DNA from: Streptomyces thinghirensis
GTDB lineage: Bacteria; Actinomycetota; Actinomycetia; Streptomycetales; Streptomycetaceae
DNA: 64,000 nt
NCBI GenBank assembly: GCA_021502835.1
Contig: JAKFGP010000016.1
Location: 6,434 to 70,433 of the forward strand
Direction: 5' to 3'
Both the position numbers and the translations under genes were made by a program. Below, piece by piece: positions 30,453-43,920 of this stretch. The notes under the pieces were generated by a model. That model was not told the DNA's origin and searched no databases. It worked only from the letters and a program-made list of their open reading frames with translations. Positions within the stretch are counted from its first letter, which is position 1, and every line of letters starts with the position of its first letter.

Positions 30453-33023
30453 ATGGTCGACGTCACAGCACTCGGGGCCCGTGTCGCGTCCAGCGCGGTC
30501 GCTCCACTCGTCCGCAGACTCTTCGTCCGGGACGGGCCGAGGGCCGGGCTCGTCGACCGGCCGGTGCGGATATCGGCGCTGGTGTCCTTCCGGAGCGAGA
30601 AGCGGAGCGTCACGCCCAGGGACGTCGACAAGGTCGCCGCAGAGCTGGTCCGCAGGGCGCTCGCGGCGGCCGGCCCAGCGAACGGCCCGTCGACGCCGCC
30701 GAGGGCGACGGCCGTCGAGGACGCCACTGGCCCGCACCCTCGCCCAGCTCGGCGAGATCACCGTCGAGGACTACGAGGCCGTCGGACTCGGACCGGACCG
30801 CTTCGCCCGCGAGCTGCGTACGAACGTGCCGCTGTCCCCGTACGGCCTGGGCGAGGGCGGCCTGCTGCTGTACGAGCGGCTGCTGCACACCGCCTCGCTG
30901 CACATCCTGAACTTCCTCACCCAGCGCTCCACCTACATCGCCCGCCAGCAGACCGTCCAGACCCAGCAACTGGCCCGGCTGGTCCAAGCCGTCGACGTAC
31001 TCCTGGAACGCCTGCCGTCCCAGTCGGCCGAGGACGCCGGCTTCGAGGAGCGGTACGCGGACCACATCGCCGACCGGTACGGCACGCTCACCATCTACGG
31101 GCTGGACGCCGGGACCCGTGAGTGGCCGCTGGACATGGCGTACCTGAGCCTGGAGGCAACCCGGCCGCAGGACGGACGCCGGGACGCGGAGTACTCGGCC
31201 ATCGCCGCCGAGCAGGTACTCGCCGGGCATGACCAGGTGTTCCTCCGTGGCGTCGCCGGCTCCGGGCAAGACCACGCTCGTGCAGTGGCTGGCGGTCACG
31301 GCGGCGAGCCGCGCCTACGACCACGGGCTGACCCACCTCATCGGGCGGGTTCCGTTCGTGCTGCCGATGCGCCGGATCGTCCGGCCGGGGGCCGAGCTGC
31401 CCTTCCCCCGGCGACTTCCTGCGGGCGGTCGGCTGTCCCGTCGCCGGGGAGCAGCCGCCGGGGTGGGTGGAGCGCGTCCTGCGCGCCCGGCGCGAAGTGC
31501 TGCTCGTCGACGGCATCGACGAGATCGCCGGCGACCGCCGAGCCGCCGCCCGGCGCTGGCTGCGCGAGCTGGTGCGGGCCTTCCCGGGAACCTGTGGCTG
31601 GTCACCTCCGCCCCTCGGCCGTACCGGAGGACTGGCTGGCCGCCGAGGGTTCGGTGAGCGCGCGCTCACCCGGATGTCCCAGGACGACGTCGCCACCTTC
31701 GTACGGCGCTGGCACCGCGCGGCCGGCGCGGACCCCGCCATCGGCGAGTCGCTGCTCCGGTCCGTGCGGACCACGTCCGAGCTGAACGAGCTGGCCACCA
31801 ATCCACTGATGTGCGGCATGCTGTGCGCCCTGCACCGCGACCGGCGCGGCTTCCTGCCGCAGGACCGCAGGTCCCTGTACGAGGCCGCCCTGACCATGCT
31901 CCTGGAGCGCCGGGACCGGGAGCGGGAGCTGCGGGCCCCGACGGGGCGCGTACGCGGTCCACGTGCAGCTACTGCAGAAGCTGGCGTGGTGGCTGATCCG
32001 CAACGGCCGCCAGGAGATGGACCGGGCCGAGGCCCACCAGATCATCGGCCGGGCGCTGCCCGCGCTGAACCTGGCGGACACCGGCCACGAGGAGGTCTAC
32101 CGCGCGCTGCTGCTGCGCTCCGGGCTGCTGCGCGAGCCCGCCGAGGGGCGGGTGGACTTCCTCCACCGCACCTTCCGGGACTATCTCGGTGCCCGGCTGG
32201 CCGTGCAGGAGATGGACTTCGACCTGCTGGTCAACCACGCGGAGCTGGACGACTGGGAGGACGTCGTCCTGCTCGCCCTCGCGCACGCCCGGCCAAGGGA
32301 GGCGGAGTACATCCTGCGCCGGCTCGCGGACTCGGGCCACGCCCGCGGCACCCTGCTGGCGGCCGCGGGGCTGCGGTACGTGGCGGAAGCCAAGCCCGGG
32401 GTGCGCAAGCGGGTGGAGGACGGGCTGCTGACGCGCATACCGCCGGCGACCTTCGACGCGGCGCAGGAGCTGGCGCGCGCCGGAGGCGATCTGGTGCTGG
32501 GCCTGCTGCCGGGACCGGAGGAGGTCGATCCGCGCACGGCGGTCCACGTGGTGCACACGGCGGTCGGCGTGGGCAGCGAGGCAGGCGCTCCGGTTCCTGT
32601 GCCGTTTCCGCGATCACCACGGCTCCGGCGTGCAGCAGGCCCTCGCCGGCGCCTGGCACCTGTTCGACCGGGACCGGTACGCCCGCGAGATCCTCGCCCA
32701 CCTGCCGCGCCAGTGGGCCGTCGGCGTGTCCACGGCCGACGACCTGCGCACGCTGCGCACACTCGGCGGCTGGGAAGACGTCCACGTCCGCGGCGCGTAC
32801 CACGTCGACGACCTGACCGAACTGATCGTCAGCGGGCGTCCTCGTCCATCTGACGCTGGACGCGGCGCATCCGGTGGAAGGGCTGGCCTGGCTCTCGGCC
32901 TTTCCCGGTCTGCGCTCCGTGACCGTGCTGACGGACACGGACCCGGCCGTGACCCGGCAGGTACCGGACGGAGTGAAGGTCCAGCTCCCCGCACCCGACT
33001 CGTTCTCCCGACCCCAGGGGTAA
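30453..33023 (+). CDS. NACHT-domain STAND NTPase 1 with short LRR-like tail
   Basis: About 857 aa. N-terminal helical domain (VASSAVAPLVRRLFVRDGPRAGLVDRP...). NACHT follows: Walker A VAGSGKTTLVQW near residue 268, Walker B VLLVDGIDEIAG near 350, sensor TSRPSAVP, then NPLMCGMLCALHRDRRG and DFLHRTFRDYLGARL, the winged-helix end typical of bacterial NACHT proteins. A helical repeat region and a small LRR-like end (LTLDAAHPVEGLAWLSAFPGL) follow. STAND ATPases are molecular switches that oligomerise on sensing a trigger; bacterial NACHT proteins include phage-defence effectors. Slips near 30725, 31265 (Walker A), 31410, 31590-31620, 31950, 32585 and 32840. Confidence 0.9.
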
Positions 33024-33032
33024 GCCGTATCC

Positions 33033-35603
33033 ATGGATCCCGCCGTCCGCACCCCTCCCATCTCGCCGCCCCTCTCGTCCGCAGACTCTTCCGCGACCCC
33101 GTCCGGCCGCCCGTGTTCTCCGAACCGGTCCCCGGCCTCGTCACCTGGCACGGCCGGGACGCGTCCGCCACCCCGGACGACGTCCACCGCACCGCCGCCG
33201 ACCTGGTCCACCTCGCCGCCGAGCGGCACGCCGCGCCCACCGCCGAACTGGCCCCGGTCGTCGACGTCCTGGCCCGCACCCTGCTCGCGATCGCCGAGGT
33301 CGACATCACCGACGCCGATGCCGTACGGCTCGGCCCGCAGGACTACGCGCGGCGGCTGCGGGGCGCGGTGCAGGGCGCGGACCGGGAACTGTCGCCGGAC
33401 GCCGCCTGGTTCCACGACGCACTGCTGGTGTCCGTGTGCCTGCACGTCCTGCACCACCTGGTGCGCCGCTCCCTCTATCTCCAGCGCAACCTGGCGGGGC
33501 GGGCCGGACGGATCGCCCAACTCGTCGACCTGGGCGACGCGGAGGCGGCGGCCCGGCAGCCCGAACGGTCCGAGGAGGACGCGGCGTTCGAGGCCGAGTA
33601 CGCCCAGTGGGTGGCCCGGCGGCACGGCTGGCTGACCATCGTCGGCGTGGACTTCCCCAACGCCCCGGACCGTTGGCCGCTGGAGGAGACCTACCTGAGC
33701 CTGGAGGCGGAGGAGCGCAGTGGCGGCGTGGCCGGCGCGGAGGACGAGCAGCGCACCGTCCTGCTCGCGGACCGCGCCCTGGAGGACCACGAACGCGTCC
33801 TGCTGCGCGGCGGCGCGGGCTCCGGCAAGACCACGCTGGTCCAGTGGCCTGGCCGTGGCCGCCGCCCGCCAGGGCCCGGGTCCCTTCGTCCTGCCCGTAC
33901 GCCGCTTCGCCCGCGAAGGCTCCGGCACCGGACGACTTCCTGCACGCGGTCCGGCACCCGCTGGCCGACCGGGCGCCGGAGGGGTGGGTGGTGCGCACCC
34001 TGCTCGCGGGCCGTGCCCTGCTGCTGGTCGACGGCATCGACGAAGCCCCGGAGAAGACGCGCGGCGAGCTGCGCGACCGGCTCCGCCGGCTGCTGCGCGT
34101 CTTCTCCGGCAACGCCTGCCTGGTCACCTCCCGGCCCTCCGCCGTGTCGGACGGCTGGCTCTCGGGAGGCGGGCTGGCCGAGGAGGACTTCGTCGAGCTG
34201 TCCCTCGCGCCCATGTCGCGGGACCAGGTGACCCGGTTCATCCGGGACTGGCACTCGGCGGCCCGCCTCGACGAGCAGAGCCGCTCGACCGGGCCGCGCG
34301 GGAACTCGGCGCACTGGACGAGTACGAGCAGCGGCTGCTGCACTCCGTACGGATCTACCGCGAGCTGCGCCAGCTCGCCACCAACCCTCTGATGTGCGGC
34401 CTGATATGCGCCCTGAACCGGGACCGCGCCGGCTCCCTCCCCAGCGGCCGCAAGGAGCTCTACGACGCCGCCCTGGAGATGCTGCTGCAGCGCCGCGACC
34501 CCGAACGGGACGTGCTGTACGCCGACGACGTGCGGCTCCAGCAGAGCACCCGGGAACGGCTGCTGCAGAAGCTGGCCCACGCGATGCTGGAGGAGGACGC
34601 CTCCGAGCTGACGCGCGAGCGGGCGGTCGGCATCCTGGACGCCGCGCTGCCCGCCATGCCCGCCGCCCGTGCGCAGGGGGACGGTGCGAAGATCTTCCGC
34701 CACCTGCTGCACCGCACCGGCCTGCTGCGCGAACGGTCGGGCGAGTCGGTCGACTTCGTCCACCGCACCTTCCAGGACTATCTGGCCGCCAAGGAGATCG
34801 TGGCGCGCGGACGGTTCCCCACGCTGGTGGACCACGCCCACCAGTCCGAGTGGGAGGAGGTCATCCGCATGGCCGCCGCGCACGCCCGTCCCGAGGAGTG
34901 CTCCAGTTCCTGGAGCGGCTGCTCGCGGCGGCGCCCGGACTGCGCCGCCCGCAGATCAACCACCGCCGGCTGATGGCCGCGGCCTGTCTGGAGCACGTCA
35001 CCGAACTCGACCCGGCCGTCCAGCGGCTCGTCCACGACCGTACGAAGAACCTGGTGCGCCCCACCACCGAGCCGGCCGCCCGCGGGCTGGGCTGGGTCGG
35101 CCCCATCGTCCTGGAGCTGCTGCCCGACCCGGGGCAGGTCCCCGACGACCGGCAGGCGCTGCTGCTCGCCATCACCGCCACCCGCGTCCAGGACGACGCC
35201 GCCATCGACTACCTGGTCCGCCTCCGCTCCCGCTCCGCCCTGCCGGTCCGCACCGAACTCGCGCGGGGCTGGCGGCACTTCGACACCGAGCGGTACGCCC
35301 ACGAGATCATCGCCCACCTGGACCCGGACGGCCTCTACTTCCCCGTCGCCGACACCACCGAACTGGCGGCGCTGCGCGAACTCGGCGGGCGCCCGCGCAT
35401 CCAGGTGGCCGGCGTGATGCGCGCCGAGGAACTGCTGGCGGGCCTGGCCCCCGATCAGCTGACCCACCTCTGGCTCAACGCGGAGCTGCCCGACACGGAC
35501 GTCTCCTGGCTGTCCGGCTTCCCCCGGCTGCGGGTGCTGCGGGTCAACCCCCGCCTGCCGCGGGTGCGGAACGTGCCGAACAGGGGTGGAGATCACGGCG
35601 TGA
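33033..35603 (+). CDS. NACHT-domain STAND NTPase 2
   Basis: Paralogue of the preceding gene, nine bases downstream and surely co-transcribed. Order: HLAAPLVRRLFRDPVRPPVF helical domain, then LYLQRNLAGRAGRI, Walker A GGAGSGKTTLVQW near residue 262, Walker B LLLVDGIDEAPEK near 332, TSRPSAVSDGW, NPLMCGLICALNRDRAG, DFVHRTFQDYLAAKEIV and a repeat region. The LRR-like end is LTHLWLNAELPDTDVSWLSG. The last residues mirror protein 1 (VPNGVEITA against VPDGVKV), which sets the stop at 35603. Slips near 33046, 33847, 33930, 34285, 34900 and 35586. Confidence 0.9.
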
Positions 35604-35739
35604 GGCCGGGCTCGGGCCAGGTGACTACTACTCAGTAACCCAATCGTTGCCGTCCGGCCACTTGTTCGGGCAAGCATGCACGCGACAACTTTGTTGCCGT
35701 CCAGCATCCCGCGCAGGCATGAGAGGACCCCAACCCCCC

Positions 35740-36425
35740 ATGACCGAACAGACCGGACAGAACAGACAGACCAGCCAGTCCCGGCGTACGTGGAAGCGGG
35801 CGGCGGGCACGGCCGCGGCCACCGCTGCGGCGCTCACCGCGACGGTCACGCCGGCACGTCGCCGCCCCGGCCGAAGCACCGCGCGCCGCCGCGACCTCGG
35901 CCGCGTCCTCGTCCGCCTCTGCGATCGCGGACGTCGACTACGACACCTGGCAGCGGGACTGCAAAGCCGTGATGGACCGGGCCCTGCCCTACCTGAAGGA
36001 GCGGATCGCCGACGCCGGCCCCGGCGAGAAGCAGGCGATCGTCCTCGACATCGACAACACCTCCCTGGAGACCGACTTCGGCTTCAGCTACCCGCAGCCC
36101 GCCAACCGGCCGGTCCTGGAGGCCGCCCAGTACGCCCAGGGAGCACGGCGTCGCCCTGTTCTTCGTGACCGCCCGCCCGGGCATCATCGAGGCGCCCACC
36201 GAGTGGAACCTCGACCACGCCGGCTACAAGTCCTCCGGTCTCCACGTCCGCGGCTTCCTCGACCTGTTCCGGGACGTCGCCGAGTACAAGACCGAACAGC
36301 GCGCCGAGATCGAGTCGAAGGGCTACACGATCATCGCGAACATCGGCAACAGCGCCACCGACCTGTCGGGCGGCCACGCCGAGAAGACCTTCAAACTCCC
36401 GGACTACGACGGCCAGCTGTCCTGA
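35740..36425 (+). CDS. Secreted HAD-superfamily acid phosphatase
   Basis: About 229 aa. N-terminus RRTWKRAAGTAAATAAALTATVTPA is a signal peptide with a twin-arginine flavour. HAD motifs: I, IVLDIDNTSLETDFGFSYP; II, LFFVTARPG; III/IV, YTIIANIGNSATDLSGG. This is the class B/C-like acid phosphatase family, acting outside the cytoplasm on phosphate esters. ATG at 35740. Slips near 35858 and 36140. It lies between NACHT genes 2 and 3 but has its own 136-bp upstream gap, so co-operation with them is not established. Confidence 0.88.
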
Positions 36426-36467
36426 CGCTCGATAGGCTCCCCCGTCGATCAACCACGGGGGTGGCGC

Positions 36468-39400
36468 ATGGAACCGGCGGTACTCGGCGGGAAGTTGGCG
36501 TCCAGCCTGGTCGCCCCGCTGGTGAAGAAGCTCTTCGCGACGGGCGGCCCCGGCGCCGGACTGGTCGACAGGCCGGTCCGGCTGACCCACCTCGTGGCGT
36601 TCCGGGGCGAGCAGCGCACGCTCGGCGAGAAGGAGGTGCGCAGGCTCGCGGGGCGGCTGGTCGGGGCGTCACTGGACTCCCCCGGCGAGCCGCCCTTCCC
36701 GCCGGACGAGACGGAGGCCGTCACCGACGCCCTGACGGCACGTCTGCTGGCCCTCGGCGACCTGGACATGGACGACGTCCAGGCCGTCCGGCTGGGCCAC
36801 CAGGAGCTGGCCAAGCAATTGCAGTACCGGTCGCCCTCGGCCACCGGTGGTCTGTCCGCCGACGCCTGCTACTTCTCGAGCTCGGTGACGGAGTGGGCCT
36901 GCCTGCACATCCTGGAGTTCTTCACCCGGCGCTCCACCTTCGTCGCACGGACCCTGGTGGAGAAGTCCCGGTGGCACGCGGAGCTGATCGCCAAGGTCGA
37001 CGTACCGATCGCCCGCACCCCGCGCCCCGACGCCCGCGACACCGCCTTCGAACGCCGCTATCTGCCCTACGCCGCCGAGCAGCACAATCGCATCACCATC
37101 TACGGCATCGACCTGCGCGACTCCCCGGACCGGTGGCCCCTGGAGGTCGCCTACCTGGGCCTGGAGGCGACCGGCGACGGGGAGCGCGCCGCCCTCCCGG
37201 GGAGCACGCGGAAACGGAACGCACCCGTCCGCCTGCCTGCCGAGGACGCCCTGCTCACCCACGACCGCGTACTGCTGCGCGGTGAGCGCCGGCTCCGGCA
37301 AGACGACCCTGGTGCAGTGGCTGGCGGTCACCGCCGCGCGGAGCGGGGGACCGGATCCCGTACGTCCTGCCGCTGCGCACCTGATCCGTGCGGGCACGCT
37401 TCCCGCCCCGGCGGCCTTCCCTCACCGCCGTGGGCTGCCCGCTCACCCCACCGGACGGCTGGGCGGAGCGTGTGCTGAGCGCCGGCCGGGGCCTGGTCCT
37501 CGTCGACGGCCTGGACGAGATCCCCGCCGCCGACCGGCACCGCACCCGCGACTGGCTCCTCGCCCTCATCCGCGCCTTCCCCGGCAACCGCTGGCTGCTC
37601 ACCTCCCGCCCCACCGCCGTACGCCCCGACTGGCTGACCGCCGAGGGCTTACGGGAACTGGCGCTCCACCCCGATGCGCCAGTCCGACGTGGCGACCTTC
37701 GTGCAGCGCTGGCACGCGGCGGCCGACGCCCCCGAGTACGAGGGAAACTGCTGGACGCCCTGCGCACCAAGCGCGACCTGGCCCGCCTCGCCACCAACCC
37801 GCTGATGTGCGGCCTGATCTGCGCCCTGCACCGGGAACGACGGGGCTACCTCCCCACGGGACGCAAGGATCTGTACGACGCCGCCCTCACGATGCTGCTC
37901 GCCCGCCGGGACCGGGAGCGGGGCATGGAGGCGGTCGAGCTGAGCGAGGAGGCGCAGCTGGAACTGCTCCAGCGGCTGGCGTACGCGCTGGTGCTGAGCG
38001 GGCGTACGGAGATGGAGGTCGAAACGGCCGAGGGCATCGTGCAGCGCGCTGCCGTCGGTCGCCTCGGCGGCTGGGCAGGGTGACGCGGCGACGGTCCTGC
38101 ACGCCCTGCTGCTGCGCAGCGAGCTGCTCGCCGGCCCGGGAAGGGACCCTGGACTTCGTCCACCGCACCTTCCAGGACTACCTGGGCGCGCGGTACGCGG
38201 TCGAGGAGGGCCACCTCGACGTCATCGCGGGCCGTGCGGACGACACCCAGTGGGAGGACGTGATCCGCATGGCGGTGGCGCACGCCCGGCCCGGGGGCGT
38301 GCGGTGCTGCTGCGCCGGCTGCTGGCGGAGGACACTCCGCGTCTGACGCTGCTGGCACTGGCGTGCCTGGAGCACGCGACCGCGTTGGATCCGGGTGCGG
38401 ACGGAGGTGGAGGCGCGGGCGGGGGCGCTGATCCCGCCGGCGTCGAAGGAGGACGCGAAGGCTCTGGCGGAGGCGGGGCCGCTGGTGCTGGAGCTTCTGC
38501 CGGGGCCGGAGGGGCTGACGGACGCGGAGGCACACGGGGTCACGGTGACGGCCTCGCTGCTGGCGGGGCAGGAACCGGTCGGGGCACTCGCGGTGCTGCG
38601 CCGGTTCCGGGACCACGCGGATCTCGATGTGCGACGGCAGCTGGTCGGGACCTGGGACCGGTTCGACGCGCACGAGTACGCCGTCGAAGTCCTGGATCAC
38701 CTGGAGCGGACGGGGCTGTTCCTGACGTGCGCGACCGCGGCCCAGCGGGAGGCGGTCGCCGTCATGGGACCGTGGGCCTGCCTCGGGTTCCGCGGATCAC
38801 ACCGGTCGAGCGAGATGCTCGGCTGCGTGGCGGACCCGGGGGCTGTCGAGCAACTGCACATCGTCGCCAACCCCGAGGTGACCGAGCTGGGTGAGCTGTC
38901 GGCCTTCGACTCCCTGCGGCTCCTGCTGATCCACTGCCCGTCGGCCCGGGGCCTGGGGCAGCTGGCGGGGTTGTCGCTCACCGATCTCCTGATCATGGAG
39001 GCCGCCGACCTCACCGGACTGCCGGACCTGACCACGCTCCGCCAGCTGTCCGTGGACCAACGGCTGCCCGGCACGCGGCTGACCGACTCGCTTCCCACGG
39101 GGCGCCCCTGGCGTACCTCTACCTCGGTGACGACGCGATCGCCGGTACCGGGCTTCGGGGCCTCTCCCACTGGGAGACCCTGGGGGCCGTGTACCTGGCC
39201 CCGACCACGCCGCTCACGGCTGAGGACTGGGCAGAGGTCCGGCGTCTGCCGCAGCTCGCCCTCCTGTACCTGAACGGTTGCCTCTTCCCGGACAACCTCG
39301 GACCGATGCCCCCTCTCCCCGGCGTCGTCGACCTCAATCTCATGGACCTGGAGGGCGACGGGGACATCGCGGTCCCTCCACCCCTCCTCCCAGATCTGCG

Positions 39401-39492
39401 CACCGTCACTTTCAGCGCCGCCCACGGTGCCGTCTTGGACACCGACCGGCTCGCCGCCCTCTTTCCCCGACGCGGAGGTCCTCCTGGACTGA
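36468..39492 (+). CDS. NACHT-domain STAND NTPase 3 with extended LRR-like C-terminus
   Basis: About 1,008 aa, the longest of the three. Starts MEPAVLGGKLASSLVAPLVKKLF. Walker A SAGSGKTTLVQW near residue 273, Walker B LVLVDGLDEIPA near 345, TSRPTAVRPDW, NPLMCGLICALHRERRG and DFVHRTFQDYLGARYAV. It then adds a true leucine-rich stretch of about 250 aa: EQLHIVANPEVTELGELSA, LRLLLIHCPSARGLGQLAG, LPDLTTLRQLSV and LALLYLNGC. This makes it NLR-like (NACHT plus LRR). Slips near 37205, 37275 (Walker A), 37345, 37420, 37680, 38060, 38140, 38300, 39100 and 39470. Convergent with clpC. Confidence 0.9.
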
Positions 39493-39510
39493 CGCCGCCG
39501 AGGCGGCAAG

Positions 39511-39555
39511 AAGGAGGGGCCGCCCCGGGACCGAAGTCCCGAAGCAGCCCCTTCC
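39511..39555. terminator. Bidirectional terminator between NACHT 3 and clpC
   Basis: Nested hairpin: an inner stem gggac/gtccc with loop cgaa inside an outer stem pairing ggaggggc with gccccttcc. It lies in the 80-bp gap between convergent stops. Confidence 0.65.
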
Positions 39556-39572
39556 CGGCTCACCCCGGAGGG

Positions 39573-42100
<2,528 letters not shown>

Positions 42101-42520
42101 CGTTAATCGCTCCTCAGAGCGGTCAGGCAATAAGGGGAACTTCCCCTCCCTGTCCCTTCCGCAGCTTAGTCCCGCAAGCGGGGACCGCTCATTCCAACTG
42201 CCGACACCGTCGATGGCCTCCTGACCCCTGACGCCGACATCTGCCACAACCCGATGGTGCGAGACGATGTTCCCGCAGGCCAGGCACTTACCCCACTCGC
42301 CAGTACGCCGATGGCGAACGTGAGACGGCCCAATCTGCGTGTCGCCCCCTCCCACTAGGGATGTCTTACCCGCTGGGACTGACACTCCATGCCGCGCGCC
42401 CCGGTTCCCTCCGCTACGGGCGAACAACCTTGCGCCTCCCCGCACCCCCGCACGCCCCCTCTTCCGGAACTCAGCGCATTCGCCTCACAACCCAGCGTAA
42501 CCTGAGCGCTCTTTCGGCTG
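42101..42520. other. 420-bp promoter region of clpC
   Basis: The gap between the clpC start and the divergent SCO3374-type gene. It contains the ClgR-type box at 42306-42319. No RNA gene or further structure is recognised. Confidence 0.5.
42306..42319 (-). promoter_or_regulatory. ClgR-type operator upstream of clpC
   Basis: Read on the minus strand this is GTTCGCCATCGGCG, which fits GTTCGC-N5-GCG, the box described for ClgR, activator of clp and lon genes in Streptomyces. It lies about 205 bases upstream of the clpC ATG. Confidence 0.6.
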
Positions 42521-43315
42521 TTGCACTTGGCATGGTCGGCGCCCCGCCCCCGGTTCCTCCGGTCCCCCGGCCCGGACGACAGCCTCTGCCCACCCCTCCG
42601 CCCCGACGGCACCCGCTGCCCCCTTGGTGCCGTTCCCCCGCCGGCCGCTCGACGCGGGTGGCACGTGGGAGCGGGTGCGGTGGTGGTACGAAGCGTGCTC
42701 GGCTGGCCGACGGCACCCGGGGCCCCGGTACGGCTCCGCGTGGGCGTCCGCTTCGACGTACTGGACGTCCCGGCCGAGGCCGGCCACGCGGCACTGGAGC
42801 GGCTCGGGCTGCTCCGGCGACCCGGCGGTCCGGCCCCGCGGTGGCCCGGCTTTCCGGTGGCCGTCCGGGGCGAGCGGATGCTGCTGCTCGTTGCGGCGGG
42901 CGGCGCGGAGGAGATGCCCGGGCTGCTGGAGTGGCTGGAGTGGGGCTCGCTGCCGCTCGACCTGACGGCGGTCGGCGCGGGCGGCCTCATGGAGGCGCCC
43001 CTGGCCCCCGAGCCGGGTTCGACCGGCCTGCCGCCGCGTCCCCCGGGTCGCGACGGCCTGCAGGGCGCCGCCGTCTGGCTGCGCGCCCCGGAGCCGGGGT
43101 GCGAGGTCGAGGCCTCGCTGCCGACACTGTCGGCCATGGGGAGTGCGGGAACCGCCCCCGATCTCGCGCGACTGGTCCAGACGCTGGCGACTCAGTGCCA
43201 CCGGGTCCGACTCTCCCTGCCCTCGCCGTCCTCCCCGTCCCTCCCGGTCTCCCCCGTTCCAGCGGGTGACGCTCTGAGGGCGTTCGGGGCGGAGTCCGTG
43301 GCGCGGGTCGGGTGA
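42521..43315 (+). CDS. SCO3374-family protein, conserved hypothetical
   Basis: About 260 aa. The body is VRWWYEA, then VLGWPTAPGAPVRLRVGVRFDVLDVPAEAGHAALERLG, PVAVRGERMLLLVAAGGAEEMPGLLEW and DLARLVQTLATQCHRVRLSL. It resembles the proteins with a primase/polymerase-like N-terminus found next to lsr2 in Streptomyces; no catalytic motif is clear. The start is uncertain (TTG 42521 or ATG 42532) because the first 60 codons lie in another frame. One slip near 42692. Stops immediately before the convergent lsr2 stop. Confidence 0.7.
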   Translation: MHLAWSAPRPRFLRSPGPDDSLCPPLRPDGTRCPLGAVPPPAARRGWHVGAGAVVVRSVLGWPTAPGAPVRLRVGVRFDVLDVPAEAGHAALERLGLLRRPGGPAPRWPGFPVAVRGERMLLLVAAGGAEEMPGLLEWLEWGSLPLDLTAVGAGGLMEAPLAPEPGSTGLPPRPPGRDGLQGAAVWLRAPEPGCEVEASLPTLSAMGSAGTAPDLARLVQTLATQCHRVRLSLPSPSSPSLPVSPVPAGDALRAFGAESVARVG

Positions 43316-43655
43316 TCAGCCGTTGGCCTTCTCGTACGCCTCGCGAATCATCGCGGGAACACGGCCGCGGTCGTTGACCTCGTAGCCGTTCTCCTTCGCC
43401 CACGCGCGGATCGCCGCCGGTGTCCTGGCTGCCGCCGGAAGAGGCGCTGGCGCCTTTGCCGCGTCCGCCCGAAGCACGGCCCCCGGTACGACGACCGCCC
43501 TTCAGGTAGGGATCGAGCAGCCCACGGAGCTTGTCCGCATTGGCGGTGGTGAGATCGATCTCGTACGTCTTGCCGTCCAGCGCGAACGTCACGGTCTCGT
43601 CTGCCTCGCCACCGTCGAGGTCATCGACAAGAAGGACCTGAACCTTCTGTGCCAC
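43316..43655 (-). CDS. lsr2: Lsr2 nucleoid-associated silencing protein
   Basis: Xenogeneic silencer that coats AT-rich DNA and represses specialised-metabolism genes. N-terminal oligomerisation domain AQKVQVLLVDDLDGGEADETV and FALDGKTYEIDLTTANADKLRG, linker GGRRTGGRASGGRGKGAS. The C-terminal AT-hook-like domain is AAIRAWAKENGYEVNDRGRVP. GTG start at 43655 with AAGGA upstream. One slip near 43418. About 112 aa, the normal size. Confidence 0.95.
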
Positions 43656-43731
43656 CGGATTTCCTTTCATCGATAACTGAGGGCCGGAGATCCGCCGGCG
43701 TCCGCCGTATCGCCGACCCTTGTTATATGCA

Positions 43732-43743
43732 GTACTGCAGTAC
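43732..43743. promoter_or_regulatory. 12-bp perfect palindrome upstream of lsr2
   Basis: gtactgcagtac lies about 77 bases before the lsr2 start, within an AT-richer promoter stretch. Possible operator; the regulator is unknown. Confidence 0.4.
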
Positions 43744-43920
43744 GTCGGAAAGCAAACCGCTTTTGCCGGAAAAACACAAACCCTCGACGGAGACCGGTAG
43801 CTCGCCTCCGAGCCGAAAAGGTGCGCGTTTCGGACATAGGGAACCCGCGAACGGTCCGCCGGTGGAATAAACCTGGCGAAGGGCTGCGAAGAGCTCCGGA
43901 TGGCCGCCGTTGCCCGACGA

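Noticed and set aside
33306..34883. Long minus-strand open frame opposite NACHT gene 2
   Set aside because: Low-complexity Arg/Pro/Ser composition; the real gene is on the plus strand.
37275..37310. Programmed ribosomal frameshifting in the NACHT genes
   Set aside because: No slippery heptamer or consistent shift direction, and similar slips are spread over housekeeping genes.
30453..39492. Prophage or integrative element carrying the NACHT genes
   Set aside because: No integrase, attachment-site repeats or tRNA at the borders; base composition is like the core and flanking genes are core.
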